Source: Olegusella massiliensis | GTDB taxonomy: Bacteria; Actinomycetota; Coriobacteriia; Coriobacteriales; Atopobiaceae | Assembly (NCBI RefSeq): GCF_900078545.1 | Contig: NZ_FLLS01000002.1 | Coordinates: forward strand, 744,001 to 808,000 | DNA length: 64,000 nucleotides | Direction: 5' to 3' | Shown here: positions 54,539-62,878 of the stretch, in pieces | Position numbering within the stretch: position 1 is the first letter of the stretch | How the letters are laid out: each line of letters begins with the position of its first letter | Translations under genes and position numbers: made by a program | The notes under the pieces: model-generated | Told to the model about the DNA's origin: nothing | What the model saw: only the letters and a program-made list of their open reading frames with translations | The model's database searches: none

Positions 54539-55489
54539 TTAGGTAAGCACCTCAAGCACTTCGGCACGCTCAGGCATCGCAGGGATACCACCACGCTTGC
54601 GAACACAAAGTGAAGCTACCGCATTGCCCATACGAGCCATCTTCTTTGCATCGTCGAGCATAACGTCTGCAGGAGTCAAACCACTCTCTAAGAAGGCAGC
54701 AAGGAAGCCTCCCCAGAATGAATCCCCCGCTCCTGTGGTGTCCACAGCTTCGGTTTTGAATGGAGGAACCGTAGCTACACCGTCTTTGGTGCATACCAAT
54801 GCACCTTCAGAACCTAGGGTTACACAGCATACGTCAACATTGCCTGACACAATCTTTTTTGCGGCCTCCGCAGGGTCAGCAATATCGGTTAATAGTTCGC
54901 ACTCGTTGTCACTCATTTTCATAATGTCCATGTAGGGCAACACAGCACGCATCTGCTCTATAGCAGCAGAAACACCAGGCCAAAGGTTGGCGCGATAATT
55001 AGGATCGTAGCTCATCACACAACCAGTAGCCTTGGCAGTCTCCAGCGCTGCAAAGGTGGCAGCACGAGCGGGTTCGTCGGTCAGTGAGAGCGATCCGATA
55101 TGAAAGATTTTGCTCTCTTCGATAATCTGAGAATGCACCTCTTCTGCAGAAATTTGCGTATCTGCCCCGGGCTTACGCGCAAAGGAAAAAGAGCGGTCTC
55201 CTTGCTCATCAAGCGCAACAAAAGCCAGCGTCGTGAAGTAATGAGGGTCCACCAAAAGACCGTGTACATCAATATTGTTGGCTACCATCGTAGCGCGCAA
55301 AAACTCGCCATGCATATCGGCGCCAACTTTGCCCAAAAAGGCGGTCTGATGTCCTAGACGCTGTAGTGCTACTAGCACATTTGCAGGAGCGCCGCCAGGA
55401 TTGCGTTCAAAGAGTTTTTGACCAGCGTCAGAAATACCTGCGTCCGTAAAGTCAATAAGTACTTCACCGAGGGCAGTAACATCAATCAT
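54539..55489 (-). CDS. scrK: Fructokinase (PfkB family)
   Basis: 316 residues from ATG 55489, with AAAAAAGGAGC upstream. PfkB signatures: NPGGAPANVLVALQRLG near 34-50 and DTTGAGDSFWGGFLAAFL near 255-272 with the catalytic Asp. It phosphorylates the fructose set free by the GH32 enzymes and sucrose phosphorylase to fructose-6-phosphate. Second gene of the PTS operon. A strong hairpin lies between it and scrA. Confidence 0.9.
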   Translation of the reverse strand: MIDVTALGEVLIDFTDAGISDAGQKLFERNPGGAPANVLVALQRLGHQTAFLGKVGADMHGEFLRATMVANNIDVHGLLVDPHYFTTLAFVALDEQGDRSFSFARKPGADTQISAEEVHSQIIEESKIFHIGSLSLTDEPARAATFAALETAKATGCVMSYDPNYRANLWPGVSAAIEQMRAVLPYMDIMKMSDNECELLTDIADPAEAAKKIVSGNVDVCCVTLGSEGALVCTKDGVATVPPFKTEAVDTTGAGDSFWGGFLAAFLESGLTPADVMLDDAKKMARMGNAVASLCVRKRGGIPAMPERAEVLEVLT

Positions 55490-55526
55490 GACGTGCTCCT
55501 TTTTTAAGAGTTCTTCATTCCAAGAA

Positions 55527-55553
55527 GGGGCAGTCGCACGCAGCGACCGCCCC
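55527..55553 (-). promoter_or_regulatory. Intra-operon hairpin between the PTS gene and fructokinase
   Basis: GGGGCAGTCGC (55527-55537) and GCGACCGCCCC (55543-55553) form an 11-bp GC-rich stem with one A-C mismatch and a 5-base loop. No clean T-run follows, so it probably tunes message levels between scrA and downstream genes rather than ending them. Confidence 0.55.
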
Positions 55554-55581
55554 AACAGTTGCTCATTCTTAGCCAAGCACC

Positions 55582-57546
55582 TTACGTGAGCTCAATAAGC
55601 GGGGCACCAGCTTTAACCGTGCCACCGGTATGAGTATTGATCTGTTTGTATTCATCGGTGTTGGTAATAATGACCATGGTCATCGTATCAAGGTTAGCTG
55701 CCTTAATAGCGCCAAGGTCAACGTCCATCAGCAGGTCGCCCTTCTTGACTGCTGCACCCACGGTAGTATGCGGCGTAAAGGGAGCACCCTTGAGGTTGAC
55801 GGTGTCAATGCCAATGTGAATCAAAATTTCTGCACCCTCATCGGAAAGCAGGCCGATTGCATGGCCAGTTTCAGCAAGGACGGTAATGGTGCCAGACACA
55901 GGGGCATATATTTTGCCATTGCTAGGAAGTACTGCGGCGCCATCGCCCATTGCCTTGCTAGCAAAAACAGGGTCAGATACCTGGTCGAGAGCGACTGCCT
56001 GGCCTGCACAAGGAGTATAAATAACCTCAGCATCGGTGAGAGCAGCGACACCTTGGTTAGACTGGGCAACACTTGCAGCAACTACTGCGGTCTGGTTGGC
56101 AGCAGCCTGAGTGGAAGCTATAGCCTGCTCGGGCAGATTTTTGCCCTGCTTCTTTACATCAGCGTCATCAGAGTAGATGGTCCAGGTGATACCAAAGGCA
56201 ACTGCAAAGGCGGCAGCAAACATGATGATGTAGCCCACGGGATTTGCAATGCAAAGCAGAATACCAAAGATACCCGTAACACCGGTGCCAGCTGCGGAAA
56301 GGTTGGTGAAGTAGCAAATCACGCAACCAACTGCAGAACCAACCATGCCTGCGGCAAAAGGCTTGACCTTGGGCAGGTTAACACCGAAGATGGCAGGCTC
56401 AGTAATACCAAGCAGGCAGGAGATGCCTGAAGGAATGGCTAACGCCTTGGTCTTGTCAGACCTCGTCTTAAGTGCAACAGCTAGGCAGGCACCGCCCTGT
56501 GCGATGTTTGCCGCAGAGGCAAGAGGTAGCCAGTAGGTAACGCCATGCTGGGCAATCATCGAAACGTCAATAGCGGTATACATCTGGTGCAAACCAGTAA
56601 CAACTGAGGGGCTGTAGATAAGGCCGATAATTGCATTACCAATACCTAAGGGCATAGCGAGCAAAGCCATCAGCAAACCAAGGATTGCATTCTCAAGGTA
56701 TACAAAGATTGGGCCGATGAAAAGAATGGTGATATAGGCAGCTGCAGCAACAGAGAGCAGTGGTGTCAGGAAGAGGTCAAACATCTCGGGAACAATCTTG
56801 TGAAGACGCTTCTCAAAGAAGCAAAGAATCCAGACGCCCACAAGAATGGGGATAACGTGACCCTGATAGCCAACCCAATCGATGTTATAGACGCCAGGGA
56901 TAACATCAAAGCGAATCATCGAGCCATCAGCGATTGCAGACGACGCGGCATATGCGTTGATGAAGTCACCGCTAATAAGCAAGGCACCCAGTGATGCGCC
57001 GAGATAAGGATTGCCACCAAAGACGGTAGCAGCAGAAAAACCGAGAAGAATCTGCAGGTTTGCAAGTGCGCACGCATTAATCAAGCCTGCAATCTTCCAG
57101 TACACATTGCCTGAAAGGTCAACGCCTGGGAAGAGGAAGGGAATTGCTCCCATGATTCCCATGAGCATACCAGAGGCGACGATTGCAGGGATGATGGGTA
57201 CAAATACGTCAGAGAGAACCTTGATGGCCGCCATAAACTTGTTTTGATTCTGGGCAGCAGCCGCCTTCACGTCAGCCTTGCTGGCTGCAGAGATGCCACC
57301 TTGGCTGGTAAATTCGTCATAGACTTTATCGACGGTGCCTGTACCAAAGATAATCTGCAGCTGACCAGAAGCCTCAAAGTTACCCTTTGCACCAGGGATA
57401 TCTTCGAGTTTCTCCTTGTCAATTTTGCCGTTATCGGCAATTACGAGACGCAGACGGGTGGCGCAGTGAGCAGCAGACACGACATTTGACGCGCCTCCTA
57501 TCGCCTCCAACGTAGCCCTTGCAGCCTCTTTGTAATCCAACGCCAT
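55582..57546 (-). CDS. scrA: PTS transporter EIIBCA, sucrose/beta-glucoside class
   Basis: 654 residues from ATG 57546, with AAAGGGAGG upstream. EIIB domain first (1-90) with the phosphorylated Cys28 in AAHCATRLRL, then a ~10-helix EIIC domain (about 105-465) with GITEPAIFGVNLP, an Ala/Gln-rich linker and a C-terminal EIIA domain (about 510-650) with the active His near 575 in ILIHIGIDTVNLKG. It takes up a disaccharide while phosphorylating it. Sucrose is inferred from fructokinase and GH32 neighbours; trehalose- or beta-glucoside-type transporters share this layout. First gene of the minus arm. Confidence 0.9.
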   Translation of the reverse strand: MALDYKEAARATLEAIGGASNVVSAAHCATRLRLVIADNGKIDKEKLEDIPGAKGNFEASGQLQIIFGTGTVDKVYDEFTSQGGISAASKADVKAAAAQNQNKFMAAIKVLSDVFVPIIPAIVASGMLMGIMGAIPFLFPGVDLSGNVYWKIAGLINACALANLQILLGFSAATVFGGNPYLGASLGALLISGDFINAYAASSAIADGSMIRFDVIPGVYNIDWVGYQGHVIPILVGVWILCFFEKRLHKIVPEMFDLFLTPLLSVAAAAYITILFIGPIFVYLENAILGLLMALLAMPLGIGNAIIGLIYSPSVVTGLHQMYTAIDVSMIAQHGVTYWLPLASAANIAQGGACLAVALKTRSDKTKALAIPSGISCLLGITEPAIFGVNLPKVKPFAAGMVGSAVGCVICYFTNLSAAGTGVTGIFGILLCIANPVGYIIMFAAAFAVAFGITWTIYSDDADVKKQGKNLPEQAIASTQAAANQTAVVAASVAQSNQGVAALTDAEVIYTPCAGQAVALDQVSDPVFASKAMGDGAAVLPSNGKIYAPVSGTITVLAETGHAIGLLSDEGAEILIHIGIDTVNLKGAPFTPHTTVGAAVKKGDLLMDVDLGAIKAANLDTMTMVIITNTDEYKQINTHTGGTVKAGAPLIELT

Positions 57547-57588
57547 AGTTCCTCCCTTTTCCTTCAACAGAAAACTGTCTTAGGCTTG

Positions 57589-57606
57589 TGTGAAATCGTT
57601 CTCACA
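57589..57606. promoter_or_regulatory. LacI-type operator upstream of the PTS operon
   Basis: TGTGAAATCGTTCTCACA is an imperfect palindrome (6 of 8 pairs) centred on CG, 42 bp before scrA, close to where RNA polymerase must bind. It is the better of two near-identical sites. A weaker partial match (GGGCGTTCTCGC) lies near 57697. The 57547-57909 gap otherwise has no gene apart from a doubtful 12-codon frame at 57860. Confidence 0.65.
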
Positions 57607-57909
57607 ACTCCTTACCAGAGTAAACTGATGTCTTCACAAAGTGCACACCATTTGCCGAGCGCGTACGAACGGTAGTATTTTTTCGGCGAATGGTAGGGCG
57701 TTCTCGCTTATCTCTTGTCAGAGCAGCAGAACTTACACCGCGACTCCTTGTTGTAAAAATGTTGATGTCTATATGTTGCTAGCATCTAGCTCCCCGGAAA
57801 GAAAGGATTACTTTTATAACTAAGATGCAGCTCCTGAGCGTTTTTAAAAGGTGGGACCTATGAACACACATGCGAACGGCATTTTACGCCGATTTTAAGA
57901 ACCCATCCC

Positions 57910-58902
57910 TCAATCAGGACGCTGGGTGGAGTCCCCCAGAACAAGCTTGAAACCCATCTTGGTTTCGCGCGGAGCTGCTTCGCCTTGCTCCATTGCCTCA
58001 AGCAACATGCGAGCTGCCTCAACGCCGCTCGTGCGATAGTAGTAATGAGCCGTGGTCAAACTGGGGCTCACTACTTTAGCGAGGGTAGAGTCTCCCAGAC
58101 CGGTCACGCGGATATCGTCTGGCACCCTGTAGCCCTTGTTGCGCAAATAGGTCAGAGCGCCGGCGGCGATCTCGTCGGTTGCACACACAATTGCATCGGT
58201 TTCGGGATGGGCTTCCATGATTTTGGTGGCACAGGTATAACCAGACCACGCGTTAAATTTTCCCTGTTCAATCGGCGCTGCTGCCGCATCAAAACCCTGA
58301 TGTTCAATCGCATCAAGAAAGGCTTTGCGGCGCAAATAGCCTGTCGCATAGTCCCGCTCGGGAACCGCAATATAGGCAGGGTGACTACTTCCTACCGTGC
58401 AGCACAAAGTGAGATCGTAGACACTGTTGTAATCATCAAAGTAAATGCAGTTAACGCCTGTAACGCACTGTCCTAACACCACCAAGGGTAATTGGAGATC
58501 TTTAAAAAGTTTCTTATGTTCATCAGTAATAACCGTACCAATGAGAATGATGCCGTCGCTTTGACCTTGCTCAATAAAGGACTTGAGATAGGATAGTTCG
58601 CTATCCACATCACCATCGGTATTAGCAAGCACAGTACTGTAACCCGAAGCGCTAAGAATAGAGGTAATGCCCGCAACTTCACGTCCAATGGATTCGGAGC
58701 TAATCTTGGGAATGATGACATCTACAAAATGCGTCTTGCCCGTGCGTAGAGTACGCGCCTGTCGCGAGGGTACATATCCTGTCTGCTCGATAACACGAGC
58801 GATGCGTTCGCGCTTTTCCTCACTAACATAACCATCATTGAGGTAGCGCGATACCGTGGCTCGCGAAACATTTGCCATCTGGGCAATCTCATTGATGGTC
58901 AT
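57910..58902 (-). CDS. LacI-family regulator of the sucrose locus
   Basis: 330 residues; AAGGAGC before the ATG. N-terminal helix-turn-helix and hinge (TINEIAQMANVSRATVSRYL, then RQARTLRTGKT) followed by a periplasmic-binding-protein-like effector domain. The gene starts only 10 bp after the metA stop on the same strand, so it may be read from the metA promoter. Its likely operators are the two CG-centred sites at 46779 and 57589. Effector probably fructose, a fructose phosphate or sucrose-6-phosphate (inference). Confidence 0.88.
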   Translation of the reverse strand: MTINEIAQMANVSRATVSRYLNDGYVSEEKRERIARVIEQTGYVPSRQARTLRTGKTHFVDVIIPKISSESIGREVAGITSILSASGYSTVLANTDGDVDSELSYLKSFIEQGQSDGIILIGTVITDEHKKLFKDLQLPLVVLGQCVTGVNCIYFDDYNSVYDLTLCCTVGSSHPAYIAVPERDYATGYLRRKAFLDAIEHQGFDAAAAPIEQGKFNAWSGYTCATKIMEAHPETDAIVCATDEIAAGALTYLRNKGYRVPDDIRVTGLGDSTLAKVVSPSLTTAHYYYRTSGVEAARMLLEAMEQGEAAPRETKMGFKLVLGDSTQRPD

Positions 58903-58912
58903 ACCCTGCTCC

Positions 58913-59869
58913 TTAGAACTTCTCGGTATGCTGCACCTGGAGCTCGCGGATTACCTCAGGAATACGCTCAGGCTCATATGGCGTCATCTGATAGACCCAG
59001 TTGAGCCAGTTACGGTACAGCAAATTGGCATGAGCGCGCCAAGTAAAGATGGGTTGCTGCTCGGGATCATCGTCAGGAAAGTAGTTCTCGGGCAGACGAA
59101 TAGGCAATCCTTGATGGAAGTCACGCCAATACTCATCAGCTAGCGTATCACGACCGTACTCAAAGTGACCTGTGACATAAATCTCATGAAAGCTTGGCGA
59201 AGCAATAAGAGCAGGGCCCGAGCTAAACCCCTCAGAGAGTACGTGAAGTTCAGGATGCTGAGCCAACTCGCCCACATCGATAGCGGCATGACGAGAGTGT
59301 GGCATATGATGCACCTCATCAAAACCATTAGTAAGGAAGCTATATTCATCACAAAGTCGCTGTGGGAACACACCAAAAAGTTTGGCACCTAGCTGGCGCT
59401 TGGGAATTTTATAGAGATGATAGAGGCCTGCCAGTGCACCCCAACATAAATAGAGGGTGGAAAAGACGTGCTCCTGACTCCAATCGATGATTTCGCAGAG
59501 CTCATCCCAGTAGTCCACTTCTTCGTAGGCCATCTGCTCCACGGGGGCGCCTGTAATAATAAGACCGTCGTAGTTTTTATCCCGAAAAGCATCAAAGGTA
59601 TCGTAAAACTTGACCAGGTGATCCGCTGAAACGTGTGTGGACTTATGAGTCGACACGCGCATAAAATCACAGTCTACCTGGAGGGGTGTCTTTGAGATGA
59701 GGCGAAGAATTTGCGTCTCGGTCTCAATCTTGGTGGGCATAAGATTGAGGATGGCCACCTTAAGCGGACGAATATGCTGAGCGTCTGCAATCTCTTCTTC
59801 CAACGCAAAAATATGCTCTTCGTGCAAGGTCTTTTTGGCCGGAAGACCGTCTGGAATATTAATAGGCAT
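58913..59869 (-). CDS. metA: Homoserine O-acetyltransferase (MetA family)
   Basis: 318 residues from ATG 59869, preceded by GAGGGGAAC. Nucleophile Cys142 in YLCWGALAGLYH, with HFEYGRDTLADEYWRD further on. Residue 111, which sets acyl-CoA choice in MetA, is Glu (GAPVE), the residue linked to acetyl-CoA use; succinyl-CoA enzymes have Gly there. So it should make O-acetylhomoserine for methionine synthesis despite the usual succinyltransferase name. Followed after 10 bp by the LacI gene. No S-box or T-box was seen in the 120-bp upstream gap. Confidence 0.93.
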   Translation of the reverse strand: MPINIPDGLPAKKTLHEEHIFALEEEIADAQHIRPLKVAILNLMPTKIETETQILRLISKTPLQVDCDFMRVSTHKSTHVSADHLVKFYDTFDAFRDKNYDGLIITGAPVEQMAYEEVDYWDELCEIIDWSQEHVFSTLYLCWGALAGLYHLYKIPKRQLGAKLFGVFPQRLCDEYSFLTNGFDEVHHMPHSRHAAIDVGELAQHPELHVLSEGFSSGPALIASPSFHEIYVTGHFEYGRDTLADEYWRDFHQGLPIRLPENYFPDDDPEQQPIFTWRAHANLLYRNWLNWVYQMTPYEPERIPEVIRELQVQHTEKF

Positions 59870-59989
59870 GGGTGGTTCCCCTCGCAATGTACAAAATATC
59901 AGCAATCATCAGCCCGTACACAACGCACGAGCTGTCACACTGTAACGCAAACGCGTGACTTTTATAAGACGGAACTTCCATTTTGAAGC

Positions 59990-61603
59990 TTAAAAAAGGC
60001 CTTTCTTCAAGCTTCCCAGCAAACCCCGAGTCAAAGTTGTTGCAGCAGTACGAGCAACAGAGACGCCAATACTTGCAATTTGCCGCTGGCGTCGCTCAGC
60101 CTCGCGTTCTGCCTTGGCTGCTGCCTTCTCCGCCGCCTTTTTCGCTTCTCGAGCCTCGCGCTCTGCCTCTCGCTGAGCTTCTCGAGCTTGGCGCTCTGCT
60201 TCGCGTGCTGCTTCACGCTCTTGTCGCGCCTCTTCTTTTTCTTGTTCACGCGCGGCTTTTGCCTCTTGGGCAGCAGCAAGCTTTTCTTTTTGCGCATCTT
60301 CTGCTGCTTGGGCCTCAGCTGCTATTTTGGCGTTAAGCAATTCATAGGCGCTTTCGCGATCAACAGTTGTGCCATACTTCGTGGCAAAAGGTGAATTTGC
60401 GGTCAGATAACTATGGTCGGCAGCGGGAGCCGCCGCCATTGAGCACCCTGGCGCAACAATATAGGCACGCTCGACAACCTCAGGAATACCTTTGGCATCC
60501 AAAACGCTCAGCAGAGCTTCGCCTGTACCAAGCTCACCGATAGCTTTTGAGGTATCGAATGCTGCGTTTACACGGAAGCTTTCAGCCGCAGCCTTAACCG
60601 CTCGTTGCTCGGCAGGAGTGTATGCCCTAAGTGCATGTTGTATACGATTTCCCAGTTGCGCTAGCACTGCCTCAGGAATATCAGCGGGGCTTTGAGTAAT
60701 CATCCATACGCCTACACCCTTGGAGCGGATGAGCTTAACTACCTGCTCCACTTTTTGAACAAGCGCGCGCGGTGCATCATTAAAAAGCAGATGTGCCTCA
60801 TCAAAGAAAAAGACCATTTTGGGCAGAGGAGCATCCCCAACCTCGGGGAGACGTTCATAGAGTTCGGAGAGCATCCAAAGTAAGAAGGTCGAATACAGCA
60901 ATGGGGACTGCACAAGACGCACGGCATCTAAAATGTTGACAAAACCATGCCCGTCAGCATCAGTGCCAATCCAATCAGCAATATCAATAGCTGGTTCACC
61001 AAAGAAGCTTGTACCACCCGCATCTTCTAGCTGCAGCAACGCGCGCTGAATAGCACCCACGCTTGCACTGGATACATTTCCGTAGGCAAGTTTGAGCTCG
61101 TCTGCATGTTCGCCCACCCAGCCAACCATAGCGCGTAGATCTTTGAGATCAAGCAGGAGTAACCCACGGTCATCAGCCACATGAAAGACAATATTGAGCA
61201 CGCCTTCCTGCACATCGGTAAGCCCCAGCAAGCGTGAAAGCAAGAGGGGGCCCATCTCGCTGATAGTAGTGCGCACGGGCACGCCCTGCTCACCATAGAT
61301 ATCCCAAAAATGCACGGGGCTTGCGTGAAAATCGGGAGTCGGGACACCCGTTTGTTTAAAGTGCTCAGCAAGCTTATCGCTCATCTGCCCTGCCATCGCC
61401 ATTCCAGAAACATCACCTTTGATATCAGCCAAAAACACTGAAACACCTGCATCGGAGAGGCTCTGAGCGACTGCTTTGAGAGTTACTGTCTTACCTGTGC
61501 CTGTAGCTCCTGTAATGAGGCCATGGCGATTGCACATCTCGGGAAGCAGGTAGACAGGTCGAGTGCCTTGTGCGAGCAAAATTTTGCCTTCGCTGGTATA
61601 CAT
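59990..61603 (-). CDS. HerA/VirB4-like ATPase (DUF853 family)
   Basis: 537 residues from ATG 61603, with AAAGGAAGC upstream. Walker [16 protein letters not shown] at about 30-44, Walker B-like [13 protein letters not shown], and the DUF853 landmarks [10 protein letters not shown] and [28 protein letters not shown]. The last ~110 residues are a highly charged Ala/Glu/Arg/Lys coiled coil ending in a hydrophobic [20 protein letters not shown] tail. The family (E. coli YjgR) has no firm function; relation to HerA suggests a hexameric DNA-linked motor. Single-gene unit with 304 bp upstream containing three CTCGAAC-like direct repeats near 61690-61730. Confidence 0.88.
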   Translation of the reverse strand: MYTSEGKILLAQGTRPVYLLPEMCNRHGLITGATGTGKTVTLKAVAQSLSDAGVSVFLADIKGDVSGMAMAGQMSDKLAEHFKQTGVPTPDFHASPVHFWDIYGEQGVPVRTTISEMGPLLLSRLLGLTDVQEGVLNIVFHVADDRGLLLLDLKDLRAMVGWVGEHADELKLAYGNVSSASVGAIQRALLQLEDAGGTSFFGEPAIDIADWIGTDADGHGFVNILDAVRLVQSPLLYSTFLLWMLSELYERLPEVGDAPLPKMVFFFDEAHLLFNDAPRALVQKVEQVVKLIRSKGVGVWMITQSPADIPEAVLAQLGNRIQHALRAYTPAEQRAVKAAAESFRVNAAFDTSKAIGELGTGEALLSVLDAKGIPEVVERAYIVAPGCSMAAAPAADHSYLTANSPFATKYGTTVDRESAYELLNAKIAAEAQAAEDAQKEKLAAAQEAKAAREQEKEEARQEREAAREAERQAREAQREAEREAREAKKAAEKAAAKAEREAERRQRQIASIGVSVARTAATTLTRGLLGSLKKGLF

Positions 61604-61872
61604 AGTGCTTCCTTTCATCTTTCAAACCCGTGCATTCCTTGTGGCCATATGCAGCTCAGATCCGCGTCTCATACAATCTTGTGTGCTACTCGAACCTGCG
61701 TGCTGCTCGAACTCGCTCTTCATTCGAACCGATTTATCGCCTAGCGCAATGGCTACTGACGCATATGATTCAACCAAAGCTGCGTTCAAAACTAAGAATA
61801 TAGTAAAGAGTGTATATCTAGTTGCGCTTTCTCGGTGCAAGAGCACTTGTATGCCTAGATGCAACGGGCTAT

Positions 61873-61899
61873 AAAAAACCCCGCCAGGTAGACGGGGTT
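61873..61899 (-). terminator. Terminator of tRNA-Ser
   Basis: On the minus strand AACCCCG and CGGGGTT form a 7-bp stem with a 9-base loop followed by T6, 8 bp after the tRNA 3' end. Confidence 0.85.
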
Positions 61900-61907
61900 G
61901 AACATGC

Positions 61908-61997
61908 TGGCGGAGGGAGAGAGATTCGAACTCTCGGGACGCGAACGCGCCCGACGGTTTTCAAGACCGTTGCATTCAACCGCTCTGCCATCCCTCC
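61908..61997 (-). tRNA. tRNA-Ser (anticodon TGA)
   Basis: 90 nt with encoded CCA and a long variable arm. Acceptor GGAGGGA/TCCCTCC, anticodon stem ACGGT/ACCGT around CTTGAAA, anticodon TGA. Confidence 0.95.
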
Positions 61998-62135
61998 AAA
62001 GGATGTGCACTATCCTAGCGCAAGAGCTTTTTGCGTGTGCGCGACATCATAGTAGTACTGATAATTGCTGCACAGAGAGCGCATTAGCTACATTAGGAAA
62101 CATAATAAATTGCGCGTAGCAACGTAGGAGCAAAG

Positions 62136-62597
62136 ATGAGCGAGATCGACGAATACTGGATGCACATTGCACTTGAAGAAGCTGCTGTGGCAGCAAAAGA
62201 AGGCGAGGTGCCTATCGGTGCCTGTCTCGTCGCAGATGGCAAGCTCATTTCACGCGCTCACAATCGCCGAGAGACAGATGCAGACCCTGCAGCACATGCA
62301 GAATTTCTTGCTATGGAAGAAGCGGCGCATAAACTTGGCTGTTGGCGTCTCACGGGTTGTACCGTCTATGTAACTTTAGAACCTTGTTTTATGTGTGCTG
62401 GTCTGATGATTAACGCTCGTATTGACCGTTGCGTCTATGGAGCTGTTGACCCCAAAGGCGGCGCCCTTGGCACGCTATACGATCTGAGTAATGATGCACG
62501 TCTCAATCATGCTTTTACTGTAACTGCTGGTATCTGCGCAGAAGAATCGGCACAGATACTCAGAAATTTTTTTCGAGACAGGCGAAAAAAGAACTAA
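62136..62597 (+). CDS. tadA: tRNA-specific adenosine deaminase TadA
   Basis: 153 residues; GTAGGAGC before the ATG. Zinc site complete: His54 and Glu56 in HAEF, Cys84 and Cys87 in PCFMC. It deaminates adenosine 34 to inosine in tRNA-Arg(ACG) so that one tRNA reads CGU, CGC and CGA; essential in most bacteria. The conserved NARIDRCVYGAVDPKGGALG block supports TadA over cytidine deaminases. Single gene between tRNA-Ser and the MgtE-like leader. Confidence 0.94.
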   Translation: MSEIDEYWMHIALEEAAVAAKEGEVPIGACLVADGKLISRAHNRRETDADPAAHAEFLAMEEAAHKLGCWRLTGCTVYVTLEPCFMCAGLMINARIDRCVYGAVDPKGGALGTLYDLSNDARLNHAFTVTAGICAEESAQILRNFFRDRRKKN

Positions 62598-62700
62598 GCT
62601 GCATTGCAAAGCTAGCTGCCCAACTTCTGCCATATCCAATTTTTTTTGCATGCATGCGCGGTAAACGCCCATTTTGCGCTAACGGTCTAAAATCGGCGTG

Positions 62701-62878
62701 TACAATATTTTATGGAAAGCAATTTGCGCCGTCGTGCGCACACATAGAAAGGCCATCGATGAAACCTCGACCTCACAGTCGATGACCCCAGGGTGTCCTT
62801 GCTGGTCACATCTTGGGGTGCCACTCGTCGGCAGCCGCAGCTGAGCTTTACTGCCCTAACCAGCCAAGGAGTCCCTTT
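62701..62878 (+). promoter_or_regulatory. Structured mRNA leader with possible SD-sequestering pseudoknot
   Basis: A TACAAT -10-like hexamer (62701-62706) starts a ~165-nt leader. Stems: TGCGC/GCGCA (62725/62736), CATCGA/TCGATG (62754/62779), ACCCCA/TGGGGT (62785/62814) and GGCAG/CTGCC (62830/62851). CCTTGCTGGT (62797-62806), inside the loop of the third stem, can pair over 10 bp with ACCAGCCAAGG (62859-62869, one bulged C). That last strand contains most of the ribosome site AAGGAG. Such an H-type pseudoknot is the layout of several translation-controlling riboswitches. It does not look like the M-box or yybP-ykoY types. Confidence 0.5.

Noticed and set aside
55630-56430. 266-codon plus-strand open frame
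   Set aside because: Antisense to the PTS EIIBCA gene; no ribosome site or recognisable domain.
59870-59989. Methionine riboswitch (S-box) or T-box upstream of metA
   Set aside because: The gap is only 120 bp and lacks the conserved blocks of either element.
61680-61740. LexA (SOS) box upstream of the HerA-like ATPase
   Set aside because: Three CTCGAAC/TTCGAAC copies are direct repeats, not the inverted TCGAAC-N4-GTTCGA arrangement required.
62701-62878. M-box, yybP-ykoY, ydaO or SAM riboswitch identity for the MgtE-like leader
   Set aside because: Conserved sequence blocks of those classes, as far as I can recall them, are not present; reported as an unassigned leader instead.
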